NCBI RefSeq assembly: GCF_014648095.1
Contig: NZ_BMQL01000001.1
Coordinates: forward strand, 248,001-312,000
DNA from: Deinococcus ruber
GTDB lineage: Bacteria > Deinococcota > Deinococci > Deinococcales > Deinococcaceae
Direction: 5' to 3'
DNA: 64,000 nt
A program made the position numbers and the translations under genes. Below are positions 45,850 through 54,765 of this stretch, one piece after another (position 1 is the first letter of the stretch; each line of letters opens with the position of its first letter). Under the pieces are notes generated by a model that saw only the letters and a program-made list of their open reading frames with translations, ran no database searches and was not told the origin of the DNA.

Positions 45850-46943
45850 CGCATCTTCCCACCACCCCCACCGATGTCCTGCGCGACCACGCCGAGCACA
45901 CCTACGCCCACGAGCTGAGCGCCCTGGCCGCTGCCGACACGCATCCGCGCCCCCCGAAATGGAACCTGAGTCCGAGGGCGGTGCTGACGTACCTGCTGGG
46001 CGGCGTGGCGGGCGACACCGAGATCACGCCGAAGTACGTGGGCGAGCGCCGCCTGATGGAAGTGGCGGTGGCGACGCTGGCGACCGACCGTGCCCTGCTG
46101 CTGATCGGCGTGCCCGGCACCGCGAAAAGCTGGGTGAGCGAACACCTCGCGGCGGCCATTTCCGGCGACAGCACGCTGCTGGTGCAGGGCACGGCGGGCA
46201 CCGACGAGAGCGCGATCCGCTACGGCTGGAACTATGCCCGGCTGTTGGCCGAGGGGCCGAGCGAGGCAGCGCTGGTCGAAAGCCCGGTGATGTACGCCAT
46301 GCGACACGGCAAGATCGCCCGGCTGGAAGAGCTGACCCGCGTGCAGAGCGACGTGCAGGACACCCTGATTACCGTGCTGTCGGAAAAGACGCTGCCGATT
46401 CCAGAGCTGAGGAGCGAGGTGCAGGCACAGCGGGGCTTTAACCTGATCGCCACCGCCAACAACCGCGACAAGGGCGTGAACGAGCTGTCGAGCGCCCTGA
46501 AACGCCGCTTCAATACCGTGGTGCTGCCCGTGCCAGACAGCCTGGAAGATGAACTGAACATCGTGACGAGACGGGTCGAGCAACTGGGCCGCAGCCTGGG
46601 CCTGCCTGCCGTGCCGCCCGCACTGGAGGAGGTGCGCCGCGTGGTGACGGTGTTCCGCGAGCTGCGGGCCGGGCTGACGGGCGACGGCAAGACCAAGCTG
46701 AAAAGTCCCAGCGGCAGCCTGAGCACCGCCGAGGCCATCAGCGTGGTGAACCAGGGTCTGACGCTCGCCACCCACTTTGGCGACGGCGTGCTGAGCGCCA
46801 GAGACGTGGCGGCTAGTCTGGTGGGCGCGGTGATTAAAGACCCGGTGCAGGACCGGGCCGTGTGGAACGAGTATCTGGAAATTGCCATCAAGAAGCGCGA
46901 GGGGTGGAAGGAGTTTTATACGGCGTGCCGAGAAGAGAGCTGA
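45846..46943 (+). CDS. MoxR-family AAA+ ATPase (YehL type)
   Basis: The 365-residue ATPase has Walker A GVPGTAKSWVSEHLA (about residues 88-102). The MoxR insert region reads TAGTDESAIRYGWNYARLL. The Walker B and sensor 1 region runs ARLEELTRV...NLIATANNRDKGVNEL, with the arginine finger in ALKRRFNTV. The Walker B acidic pair is EE, as in other MoxR proteins. MoxR ATPases act as chaperone-like partners of VWA proteins, inserting cofactors or remodelling complexes; the YehL subfamily is one of the least studied. ATG 45846 overlaps the DUF5691 stop by four bases. An AT-rich 185-base gap follows before the DUF5682 gene. Confidence 0.92.
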   Translation: MTHLPTTPTDVLRDHAEHTYAHELSALAAADTHPRPPKWNLSPRAVLTYLLGGVAGDTEITPKYVGERRLMEVAVATLATDRALLLIGVPGTAKSWVSEHLAAAISGDSTLLVQGTAGTDESAIRYGWNYARLLAEGPSEAALVESPVMYAMRHGKIARLEELTRVQSDVQDTLITVLSEKTLPIPELRSEVQAQRGFNLIATANNRDKGVNELSSALKRRFNTVVLPVPDSLEDELNIVTRRVEQLGRSLGLPAVPPALEEVRRVVTVFRELRAGLTGDGKTKLKSPSGSLSTAEAISVVNQGLTLATHFGDGVLSARDVAASLVGAVIKDPVQDRAVWNEYLEIAIKKREGWKEFYTACREES

Positions 46944-47128
46944 TGACACACCTGGAAAATATATTGAGCTTATGGAAGGCAATAAGATGGCACAAAAATA
47001 CCAGTACTGCGCTATTCCTGTCATGAGTTTATCCGTCACAGAGTATTGGTAGCCAAACGGCCTATATATTTTCATCTCAGTTATCAGTATTTTCTACTCT
47101 TCAACTCTAAGCGGGTGATTTTTTCATC
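46944..47128. other. AT-rich spacer inside the MoxR cluster
   Basis: This 185-base gap interrupts an otherwise overlapping operon and is far richer in A and T than its flanks. Two tiny frames are open (from ATG 46943 overlapping the MoxR stop, 27 codons; and from ATG 46972, 26 codons), neither convincing. CAGTTATCAGTATTTTCTACTC (about 47078-47099) could be a second promoter for the DUF5682-VWA half. Confidence 0.5.
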
Positions 47129-49408
47129 ATGACCCATACCGATTCCTATTCGATCTACCCTATCCGCCACCACGGCCCCGGCTCGGCCCGCAGCGTGGAA
47201 CGCGCCCTGGCCGCCAACCCGCCCGATGTGCTGCTCGTCGAAGGCCCAGCCGACGCCGATGCGCTGCTGCCCTTCCTGAACAGCCCGGAACTGGAAGCGC
47301 CCGTGGCACTGATGGCGCACGTTCAGGGCGAGCCGGAACGGGCGGTGTTCTACCCGCTGGCGGCCTTCAGCCCGGAATTCGTGGCCTTTCGCTGGGCGCT
47401 GGAGCGCGGCATTCCCGCCCACTTCATGGACCTGCCCACGAGCATGACGCTGGCGACGGTGACTAGCCCCGCCGACCTCGAACTGTCCGAAGAGCTGCCC
47501 ACGCCTGAAGCTGTCGCACCCGAAGCCCTCAACCCAGATACCGAGCCGGAACCACCCGCTGAGCCTGCGTTGCGGGCCGATCCGCTGGCGGTGCTGGCAC
47601 AGGCGGCAGGTTATACCGATTTCGAGCGCTGGTGGGAAAGTCTGGTCGAGGCACGCGGCGACGACGCAGCCACCTTCGAGGCGGTGGCCGAAGTGATGGC
47701 GGCGGTGCGCGAGGAGCAGACGGCAGGCGAACGCGACGCGCTGCGCGAGGCTCACATGCGCGGCGTCATCCGCGAGGCGCTGAAGACCGGGCAGCGGGTG
47801 GCAGTGGTGTGCGGCGCGTGGCACGCTCCCGCCCTGACGCCAGACGTGCTGGAACGCGAGAAAAAGACCGACGCCCTGCTGATTCAGCAGCATCTGAAGG
47901 CGGTGCCGAAAGTGAAGGTGGCGCTGACGCTCGTTCCCTGGACACACGGACGCCTGACCATGCACAGCGGGTACGGCGCGGGCGTGCAGTCGCCGGGGTG
48001 GTACGCGCACCTGTTTGCGGGCAGGCCGCACGTCAGCGCCGAGTGGCTGACCCGCAGTGCCCGCCTGCTGCGCGAACACAAACTGGATGCGTCCAGCGCC
48101 CAGGTGATCGACGCGGTGCGGCTGAGTGAGGCGCTGGCGGCGATTCGTGGGCTGGGACTGCCGGGGCTGCCCGAGCTGACCGACGCGACACGCTCTATCT
48201 TCTCGTGGGAATCTGACCTGCCGCTGAGACTGCTGGACGAGAAGTTGCTGGTGGGCGAGCGGCTTGGCAGCGTGCCGGAAGGCGTGCCCGCCGTGCCGCT
48301 GGCGCAGGATCTGGCGGCGGCTCAGAAGCGGCTGCGGCTGAAAGTCGAGGCCACCGCCCGCGAACTCATCCTCGATCTGCGCGAAGATACCGACCTGTCG
48401 CGCAGCCAGCTCTTTCACCGCCTGACGCTGCTGGGTATTCCCTGGGCAAAAGCGGCAGCGGTGCGCGGCGCAGGCACCTTCAAGGAAGGCTGGGGGCTGC
48501 GCTGGGAGCCAGAATTTGCCGTGCGGGTCGTCGAGGCCAGCCGGTACGGAAATACCCTGGTACGCGCCGCCAACAGCTACGCGGCAGGGCTGGCCCGCAA
48601 GGCCGCCACCCTGAACGAGCTGTCGGAGTTGCTGGAAGTGACGCGCCTGAGCAACCTGCCCGGCGCGGCCCGCGTGGCCCTGAAGGCGCTGGACGTGCGG
48701 GCCGCCGCCGCTTCTGACGTGAGCGAGTTGCTGGGCGCACTGCCCCCACTGGCAAGGCTCGCCCGCTACGGCGACGTGCGGAGCCGGGGAAGCGACGACC
48801 CGACGCCGGTGTTCCGGGCGCTGGTGGCGCGGGCCGGGGCCAACTTGCCCAATGCCGCGCTGGGGCTGGCGCTGGAAGCGGCGCAGGTCATTCAGAAGAG
48901 CGTGGCGAAGGCCGACGCCGCCGTCTCGCTGCTGCAAGATGAGGCGAGCCGCGCCGAGTGGCTGGCTGCCCTGCACGCGCTTGACGCCCAAGACGATGCC
49001 CACCCGCTGCTGCACGGAGACGCGGTACGCCGACTGCGCGACCATGCCCTGCTGAACGAAGACGCGGTGCGCGGGCGAATGGCGCTGGCCCTGGCCGCCA
49101 CCCGCGACCCTGCCAGCGTAAGCGCGTGGCTCGACGGCTTTCTGGGGGAAGACGGCTCGCTGCTGCTGCACGACCCCGGCCTGCTGGGGCTGCTCGACGA
49201 GTGGGTCACGACGCTGCCGCCAGACGCCTTCGATGTCGTTCTTCCGGCGCTGCGGCGTTCGCTGGCGCGGCTGGAACCGGCCCAGCGGCGGCAGGTGGGC
49301 GAGGAATTGCGCGGTCTGGAAAAAGCGCAGACGGTACGCGACCTCGACGACGATCTGGGCATGCTCCCGATTCCATTCGCGCTGAAGTTGCTGGGCGTGA
49401 AAGCGTGA
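47129..49408 (+). CDS. DUF5682 protein (YehM-like)
   Basis: The 759-residue protein opens YSIYPIRHHGPGSARSVERAL, and the strand DVLLVEGPADADALLPFL follows. This is a TraB/ChaN-like start seen in DUF5682. HMRGVIREALKTGQRVAVVCGAWHAPAL (about 208) adds conserved His, Glu and Cys residues that might form a metal or catalytic site. The C-terminal half is helical repeats. DUF5682 is the family of E. coli YehM and always travels with MoxR and VWA genes. Any catalytic role is unproven. It follows an AT-rich gap and precedes the VWA gene by 40 bases. Confidence 0.87.
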   Translation: MTHTDSYSIYPIRHHGPGSARSVERALAANPPDVLLVEGPADADALLPFLNSPELEAPVALMAHVQGEPERAVFYPLAAFSPEFVAFRWALERGIPAHFMDLPTSMTLATVTSPADLELSEELPTPEAVAPEALNPDTEPEPPAEPALRADPLAVLAQAAGYTDFERWWESLVEARGDDAATFEAVAEVMAAVREEQTAGERDALREAHMRGVIREALKTGQRVAVVCGAWHAPALTPDVLEREKKTDALLIQQHLKAVPKVKVALTLVPWTHGRLTMHSGYGAGVQSPGWYAHLFAGRPHVSAEWLTRSARLLREHKLDASSAQVIDAVRLSEALAAIRGLGLPGLPELTDATRSIFSWESDLPLRLLDEKLLVGERLGSVPEGVPAVPLAQDLAAAQKRLRLKVEATARELILDLREDTDLSRSQLFHRLTLLGIPWAKAAAVRGAGTFKEGWGLRWEPEFAVRVVEASRYGNTLVRAANSYAAGLARKAATLNELSELLEVTRLSNLPGAARVALKALDVRAAAASDVSELLGALPPLARLARYGDVRSRGSDDPTPVFRALVARAGANLPNAALGLALEAAQVIQKSVAKADAAVSLLQDEASRAEWLAALHALDAQDDAHPLLHGDAVRRLRDHALLNEDAVRGRMALALAATRDPASVSAWLDGFLGEDGSLLLHDPGLLGLLDEWVTTLPPDAFDVVLPALRRSLARLEPAQRRQVGEELRGLEKAQTVRDLDDDLGMLPIPFALKLLGVKA

Positions 49409-49448
49409 GTGCGTCTACCCTTCCTTCAGTGTGTCAGGAGCGTGAAGC

Positions 49449-50684
49449 ATGACTGCAAGCCAGCTGGACTCTGTTTCCCCCGAAGAACGCCTGCGCCGCT
49501 GGCGGCTGCTGCTGGGCGGCCCCACCCGCTCGGGCCAGAGCGCCGACGGAACCGGCTGCACCCTGAGCGATCAGGATGCCCGGCTGGATGCCGCGCTGGC
49601 CGCCCTCTACGATCAGGCTCCTTATGGCAAAGAGGGCAAAAGCAAGGGCAAACGCACGGCGGGTCTGGGCAGCAGCGCCCCCAGCGTGGCGGCGTGGCTG
49701 TCGGAGGTGCGCGAACTGTTTCCTCAGGACACGGTGCGGGTGCTGCAAGCCGACGCGGTAGACCGGCTGGGACTGCGAACGCTGCTGCTCGAACCCGAAC
49801 TGATGGAGCAGATCGAACCCGATATCCACATGGCCGCCACGCTGATGAGTCTGAAAGACGTGATGCCAGATACAGCCAAGGAGACAGCGCGGGTGGTGGT
49901 TCGCAAGGTCGTGGATGAGCTGATGCGGCGGCTGGCCGAACCGCTCCGCAGCGCTGTGAGTGGCAGCCTGAACCGCTCGCAGCGCAACAACCGCCCCCGG
50001 CACAGCGAGATCGACTGGAGCCGCACCATCCTGAAAAATCTGCGGCACTACCAGCCAGAGCAGCGCACCATCGTTCCAGACAGACTGGTGGGCTACGGGC
50101 GGGCGCGGCGCAGCCTGAAAGACATCGTGCTGTGCCTCGACCAGAGCGGCAGCATGGCAAGCAGCGTGGTGTACGCGGGCGTGTTCGGAGCGGTGCTGGC
50201 GAGCCTGCCCGCCGTGAGCACGCGGGTGGTGGTCTTCGATACCGAAGTGGTGGACCTGAGCGAGCAGCTTTCCGACCCGGTAGACGTGCTGTTCGGCGTG
50301 CAGCTCGGCGGCGGCACCGACATCAACAGGGCGCTGGGCTACTGCCAGGGCGTGATTCAGCGGCCCGAAGACACCATCCTGGTGCTGATTTCCGATCTGT
50401 ACGAGGGTGGCAACGAGCGGCAGATGCTGGGCCGCGCCCGTGCGCTGGTCGATGCGGGCGTGCGGGTGATCGCGCTGCTGGCTCTCGACGACGACGGCTC
50501 GCCCGGCTACGATCACCGCGTCGCTGCCGCGTATGCTGGCATGGGCATTCCGACGTTCGCCTGCACGCCCGCGCACTTCCCCGAACTCATGGCAACAGCG
50601 ATTGCCGGGGGCGACGTGAACGCCTGGGCCGCCTCGCAGGGCATCGCCACGGCGCGGGCGGAGGAAGAAAAGCTGACGAACTGA
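49449..50684 (+). CDS. VWA domain protein (CoxE/YehP-like)
   Basis: The 411-residue protein has an N-terminal helical part and a C-terminal von Willebrand A domain. Its metal-ion site is complete: DIVLCLDQSGSMASS (DxSxS, about 220), the threonine in GGGTDINRAL and the aspartate in LISDLYEGG. VWA partners of MoxR ATPases hold Mg2+ and bind the AAA+ ring or its substrate. The lysine/glycine-rich KEGKSKGKRT insert near residue 62 is probably disordered. AGGAG nine bases before ATG 49449 sets the start. It ends the cluster; the next gene is on the other strand, with stop codons only two bases apart. Confidence 0.92.
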   Translation: MTASQLDSVSPEERLRRWRLLLGGPTRSGQSADGTGCTLSDQDARLDAALAALYDQAPYGKEGKSKGKRTAGLGSSAPSVAAWLSEVRELFPQDTVRVLQADAVDRLGLRTLLLEPELMEQIEPDIHMAATLMSLKDVMPDTAKETARVVVRKVVDELMRRLAEPLRSAVSGSLNRSQRNNRPRHSEIDWSRTILKNLRHYQPEQRTIVPDRLVGYGRARRSLKDIVLCLDQSGSMASSVVYAGVFGAVLASLPAVSTRVVVFDTEVVDLSEQLSDPVDVLFGVQLGGGTDINRALGYCQGVIQRPEDTILVLISDLYEGGNERQMLGRARALVDAGVRVIALLALDDDGSPGYDHRVAAAYAGMGIPTFACTPAHFPELMATAIAGGDVNAWAASQGIATARAEEEKLTN

Positions 50685-50686
50685 AG

Positions 50687-51631
50687 TTATGGCAGTGCCA
50701 ACCCCACCACCAGCGGGCGATGGTCAGAGGCGCGGCTGTCGGGGACGGATGCCGACACCGCCCGCACGCCGCGCAGCCACACATGGTCGATTCGCGCCAC
50801 CGGAAACCCCGATGGAAAACTGTACCCGGCACCCGTTCCGGCCTGCTCGAAGGCATTGCCGAAGGTGCGTTTCAGGGCCGCGTACACCAGCCCCCGCGCC
50901 GGAGTGTTGAAGTCTCCGCAGACGGCCAGCGCTCCGGGCAGAGCAGTCGTCATGTCCAGCAGTGCGCCGAGTTGCTGATTGCGGGCGTCTCGCGCTTTCA
51001 GCCAGCCGCCCCGCAGCGGAATGGTGGTGAAATGGGCGTCAATGACGTTCAGGCGCTGGCCGCGTACCTCCAGCGTGGCGCTCAGCAGAGTCCGGCTGCT
51101 GCCCGTCAGGGGGCGCTGCTGCTGGGCCAGCACCGGAAAGCGCGACAGCAACACGACCTCGCGGGAACGCACGGCGCGGTAGTCTGGCAGCCCACGCAGC
51201 AGCTCTTCCAGCACCCCCGCCTTCACGGTGTTGGTTTCCTGAAGGCACACCACGTCGGGATTCTGAGCGCGAAGCGTGGTGGCGAGCGCTGCCGCTCCGC
51301 CCGCACCCCGCGCCACGTTGTAGGTCATCAGTCGCAGGGTGGGCGCGGCGTGGGGGCCGAAAGCCGGAAGCTGCCAGCCGAGCAGCAGCAGGGTCAGCCC
51401 AACCGCAACAACGCTGCCAACTATCGCCCTGCCCCTGCGCCGCCACACGCTGAAAACGAGCAGCGGCACCACCAGCAGCAGCCATATCTGCGGCAGGAAA
51501 AAATACGTCAGCAGCAGCGTGGGCGCGGTGCGGTCTGCGATGAACGTCACCCCGACCCACTCCGCCAGCAGGAGCGCGGCGACGCCCCAGGCAAGGGCGG
51601 TCAGGCGTGCGGAGGTCGGGCGACGGGGCAT
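50687..51631 (-). CDS. Membrane-anchored endonuclease/exonuclease/phosphatase family protein
   Basis: The 314-residue protein has three N-terminal membrane segments (residues about 10-85), then an EEP hydrolase domain. Motifs are TYNVARG, VCLQETNTVKAG (catalytic Glu), NVIDAHFTT, AVCGDFNTP (Asp and Asn) and SDHRPLVVGL (closing Asp-His). The group includes DNases, sphingomyelinases and inositol phosphatases; the membrane anchor and an outward-facing domain suggest a phospholipid or extracellular DNA target, but this is not decided. It lies antisense between two operons of unknown function and shares the 99-base gap at 51632 with the STM4015 promoter. Confidence 0.88.
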   Translation of the reverse strand: MPRRPTSARLTALAWGVAALLLAEWVGVTFIADRTAPTLLLTYFFLPQIWLLLVVPLLVFSVWRRRGRAIVGSVVAVGLTLLLLGWQLPAFGPHAAPTLRLMTYNVARGAGGAAALATTLRAQNPDVVCLQETNTVKAGVLEELLRGLPDYRAVRSREVVLLSRFPVLAQQQRPLTGSSRTLLSATLEVRGQRLNVIDAHFTTIPLRGGWLKARDARNQQLGALLDMTTALPGALAVCGDFNTPARGLVYAALKRTFGNAFEQAGTGAGYSFPSGFPVARIDHVWLRGVRAVSASVPDSRASDHRPLVVGLALP

Positions 51632-51695
51632 CTGAACTGGCAGAGTACCGCCTGCACACCCGCTGCATGAGAGTTTTCCTGCTGCTCATCCTCGC

Positions 51696-51724
51696 TTGCA
51701 CTCCTTCCAGCCGCACGCTTGAAT
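51696..51724 (+). promoter_or_regulatory. Promoter of the STM4015-STM4011 operon
   Basis: TTGCAC (-35, 51696-51701), exactly 17 bases, then TTGAAT (-10, 51719-51724). ATG 51731 follows six bases later, so the transcript should start at or next to the start codon. Confidence 0.7.
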
Positions 51725-51730
51725 GTGGGC

Positions 51731-52681
51731 ATGACCATCAACGCGCATCTGACCGAGTTTGGCGGCCTTTCCATTCTGAATTTCGAGGGCACGCTGGATC
51801 AGGTCGATACCCACGCTTACCGAATCGCCGTGGACTACAGCGAAGACGAGGCGGCGTGGCCCGGCGACGAAGACCAGCCGCTGTGGGAGCGCAAATTCGC
51901 GGCGCTGCTGCGGCTGCCGGAAGCGGCGCGGCTGCGCGTGCTGATAACAGGCCCCACCACCGAGGACGATCCCACCGACACCATGAGCGAGGCGCTGCCG
52001 CCCCTGCTGGCCGCCGCGCCGCAGCTTTCCGCGCTGGAAGGGCTGTTCCTGAACGATCTGACCTATGAAGAGTGCGAGATTTCCTGGATTCAGATGCAGA
52101 GCCTTGCACCGCTGCTGGCCGCCTTCCCCAACCTGCGGCATCTGGGCGTGCGCGGCAGCGGCGAGGGGCTGACGTTTGGAGCGCTGCACCTGCCGCACCT
52201 GGAAACGCTGATTATTCAGTCGGGCGGGCTGCCCCGCGAGGTGGTGGCCGAAGTGCTGGCCGCAGACCTGCCCGAGTTGCGCCACCTGGAACTGTATTTC
52301 GGCTCCGAGAACTACGGCGCGACGACCACCATCGCCGACCTCGCGCCCCTGCTGCGCGGCGACCTGTTTCCAAAATTAAAAGTGCTGGGCCTCAAAAATG
52401 CTGAATTCAGCGACGAAATCGCGGCGGCCACCGCCCACAGCCCGTTGTTAGCCCGGCTGGACGTGCTCGACCTGAGCCTGGGCATGCTGACCGACGAGGG
52501 CGCACGGGCGCTGCTGGGGGGCGGCGCGGCAACCCATCTGAAGACGCTCGACCTGTCGCACCACTACCTGAGCGGCGACATGCAGACCGAGGTGCGGGCC
52601 GCGTTTCCCGCCACCGCCCTGCTGCTCGACGACCCGCAGGACGTGAACGACGAATGGCGCAGCGTGGCAATCAGTGAATAA
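51731..52681 (+). CDS. STM4015 family protein, copy 1 (LRR-like)
   Basis: The 316-residue protein (from ATG 51731) begins MTINAHLTEFGGLSILNFEG. It contains a leucine-rich-repeat-like solenoid with LxxLxLxx strands: LRHLGVRG, LETLIIQSGG, LRHLELYF, LKVLGLKNAEF, LDVLDLSLGMLTDEGARALL and LKTLDLSHHYLS. STM4015 proteins occur with STM4011-4014 in scattered bacteria and have no assigned function. The last residues, WRSVAISE, share VAISE with the next paralogue. The start rests on the leaderless promoter. Ribosome site AGGAG for copy 2 lies immediately after its stop. The solenoid may be a scaffold or a substrate carrier whose tail is modified. Confidence 0.85.
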   Translation: MTINAHLTEFGGLSILNFEGTLDQVDTHAYRIAVDYSEDEAAWPGDEDQPLWERKFAALLRLPEAARLRVLITGPTTEDDPTDTMSEALPPLLAAAPQLSALEGLFLNDLTYEECEISWIQMQSLAPLLAAFPNLRHLGVRGSGEGLTFGALHLPHLETLIIQSGGLPREVVAEVLAADLPELRHLELYFGSENYGATTTIADLAPLLRGDLFPKLKVLGLKNAEFSDEIAAATAHSPLLARLDVLDLSLGMLTDEGARALLGGGAATHLKTLDLSHHYLSGDMQTEVRAAFPATALLLDDPQDVNDEWRSVAISE

Positions 52682-52687
52682 GGAGCA

Positions 52688-53650
52688 ATGATGACCCCGA
52701 TCTACCCCGAAGAATCCGATTACCTGAGTTTTCAGGACACCCTGTTTGGCCGCCCCGTCCTTGCTTTCACGGGCGACCTGGAAGGCGTGCCAGACGCCGC
52801 GTACCGTGTGCGCCTGGAATACGACGAAGACAAGCAGCACTCATGGGCCACCAAATTCAAACATCTGCTCGACCAGCCGCAGGCCGCACAGCTGCGCGGT
52901 CTGGTGGTGGGCAGCTGGGGAGAAACCTGGGAGGAAGGTCCAGAAGACGTGATTCAGGCGCTGATAGCAGCCGCCGACCGCCTGCCCAACCTGGAAGCGC
53001 TGTTCATCGGAGATATCGATTCTCAGGAGGCCGAGATCAGCTGGATTCATCAGGGTGATCTCAGCCCCGTGCTCAGCGCATTTCCCAACCTGCGCTTTTT
53101 CGGCGCTCAGGGCGGCACGAATCTGAATCTGGGCATGGTGCGGCTGCCCCGTCTGGAAGAACTGAAGATCGTTGCCGGAGGGCTGAGCGCCGAGGTGGTG
53201 CAGCAGGTGGCCGGAGCCGACGCACCCGAGCTGCGGAAGCTGGAGCTGTATATCGGCACATCGGATTACGGCGGAAGCAGCAGCGTGCATGATCTGCGCC
53301 CGCTGCTGGAGGGAACGGCAGCGTTTCCAAAGCTCGTGTCGCTGGGCCTGATGAACTGTGACTACGCCGACGCGGTGGCCGAAGCGCTGCAAGGCGCACC
53401 GATTCTGGAGCAACTGGACATACTCGATCTGTCGCAGGGCACGCTGACCGATGCGGGCGCACGGGCACTGATCGCCAACCCCGCGCTGAGCCGTCTGAAG
53501 AAACTCGATCTGCATCATCATTATGTATCGGACGAGGTACTTGCCGACCTGCGGGCCACGTTTCCAGCGCTGGAAATAGACGCCAGCGACCCGCAGGAAG
53601 AAGACGGCGACGATGACGAGGTCTACCGTTACGTGGCAATCAGTGAATGA
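52688..53650 (+). CDS. STM4015 family protein, copy 2 (LRR-like)
   Basis: The 320-residue paralogue of copy 1 shares the same repeat order (LRFFGAQGG, LEELKIVAGG, LRKLELYIG, LVSLGLMNCDY, LDILDLSQGTLTDAGARAL, LKKLDLHHHYVSD). It ends with an acidic linker (DPQEEDGDDDEV) and YRYVAISE. Identity to copy 1 looks moderate over the solenoid, but the last five residues and their 15 bases are identical. AGGAG at 52681-52685 favours either ATG 52688 or ATG 52691. The ATP-grasp-like gene starts within its stop codon (ATGA). Two paralogues in tandem suggest different partners for one modification machinery. Confidence 0.87.
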   Translation: MMTPIYPEESDYLSFQDTLFGRPVLAFTGDLEGVPDAAYRVRLEYDEDKQHSWATKFKHLLDQPQAAQLRGLVVGSWGETWEEGPEDVIQALIAAADRLPNLEALFIGDIDSQEAEISWIHQGDLSPVLSAFPNLRFFGAQGGTNLNLGMVRLPRLEELKIVAGGLSAEVVQQVAGADAPELRKLELYIGTSDYGGSSSVHDLRPLLEGTAAFPKLVSLGLMNCDYADAVAEALQGAPILEQLDILDLSQGTLTDAGARALIANPALSRLKKLDLHHHYVSDEVLADLRATFPALEIDASDPQEEDGDDDEVYRYVAISE

Positions 53651-54765
53651 CGCTCGCTGACAGCCCGCAAATCGTCGTGGTCGCGCCGCCACAGTCGCGC
53701 CGCGTGCGGGCGTATCAGACCACGCTGGCCGAACTGGGGCTGCCGCCTGCGCGGGTGGTGGCGTATACCGAGCTGCTGTCGGGAAGAACGCATCTGGCAC
53801 AGCATCTGCAAGAAGGCGACGTGCTGCGCTACGAATCGCCCGGCGAGGACTGGCCCACCGAACGGGCGCTGCTGGAACTGGGATGCGGGCAGCCGGACGA
53901 GGCGGGAACGTTTCTGCGGCTCGACCACCTGCCCACCGAGGCCGAAGTGGGCTGCCTGTGGTCGTCGCGGCAGTGGTTTCTGGGCTTCCGGGCCGCGCTG
54001 AAGGGGCTGGACGAGCAGCGCCGTCAGGCCGCCCCACACCGCCTGATGAACGCGTCTGCCGACATCCTGACCATGTTCGACAAGGCCGCCACCACTGCTC
54101 GCCTGAGCGAGGCTGGCCTGAGAGTGCCGCCGAATCAGCGCGTGCTGCAAGACCCCGACGAGCTGTTGCAGGCGGCTCAGGCCCGCGTGTTCGTCAAGCT
54201 GGCGCACGGCAGCGGGGCGGCTGGCGCGGTGGCGCTACACGTGCTGGGGGGGCGGGTGGCGGCGCAGACGACGGTGCAGATGGACGGCGGCAAATTGTAT
54301 AACTCGCGCCGGGTTCAGAAACTGGGCAGCGTGGCCGAGGTGCGTTCGCTGCTGGCAGCCCTGACAGCGCAGCGGGCCATCGTGGAAGACTGGCTGCCGA
54401 AAGCCCAGTGGAACGGGCGCAGTTTCGATCTGCGAATCGTGGTGATCGGTGGGCGGGCGGCGCAGGTGCTGGTGAGATCGTCGCGGGGGCCGTTCACCAA
54501 TCTGCACCTGGGCAACGAGCGCGGCGACTGGGACGCGGTGCGCGGCTGGCTGGGCGAGCACTGGGACGCAGTGCAAGCTTCGGCGCAGCGGGCCGCCGCG
54601 TGCTTTCCGGGGGCGCTGTACTGCGGCGTGGACATGCTGATTTTGCCCAACCGAGAGCATGCGGTGCTGGAGGTCAACGCCTTCGGAGACTATCACCGGG
54701 GCGTGTTGGTGGACGGGCTGGACACCTACGGCACCGAGCTGCGGGCGCTGGGAATGCTGCCATGA
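53647..54765 (+). CDS. STM4014 family ATP-grasp-like ligase
   Basis: The 372-residue protein has ATP-grasp features. ADILTMFDKAATTARLSEAGLRVPP is the usual helix and strand before the fold. VFVKLAHGSGAAGAVAL (about 184) is the glycine-rich ATP loop with its lysine. GRSFDLRIVVIGGRAAQ (about 256) is followed by MLILPNREHAVLEVNAFGD (about 335) with metal-binding Glu and Asn. RimK-like members link an amino acid or peptide to a carboxylate using ATP, which would suit the carboxyl tail of STM4015. Substrate is unknown. It overlaps both neighbours by four bases, so the operon is tightly coupled. Confidence 0.82.
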   Translation: MTLADSPQIVVVAPPQSRRVRAYQTTLAELGLPPARVVAYTELLSGRTHLAQHLQEGDVLRYESPGEDWPTERALLELGCGQPDEAGTFLRLDHLPTEAEVGCLWSSRQWFLGFRAALKGLDEQRRQAAPHRLMNASADILTMFDKAATTARLSEAGLRVPPNQRVLQDPDELLQAAQARVFVKLAHGSGAAGAVALHVLGGRVAAQTTVQMDGGKLYNSRRVQKLGSVAEVRSLLAALTAQRAIVEDWLPKAQWNGRSFDLRIVVIGGRAAQVLVRSSRGPFTNLHLGNERGDWDAVRGWLGEHWDAVQASAQRAAACFPGALYCGVDMLILPNREHAVLEVNAFGDYHRGVLVDGLDTYGTELRALGMLP

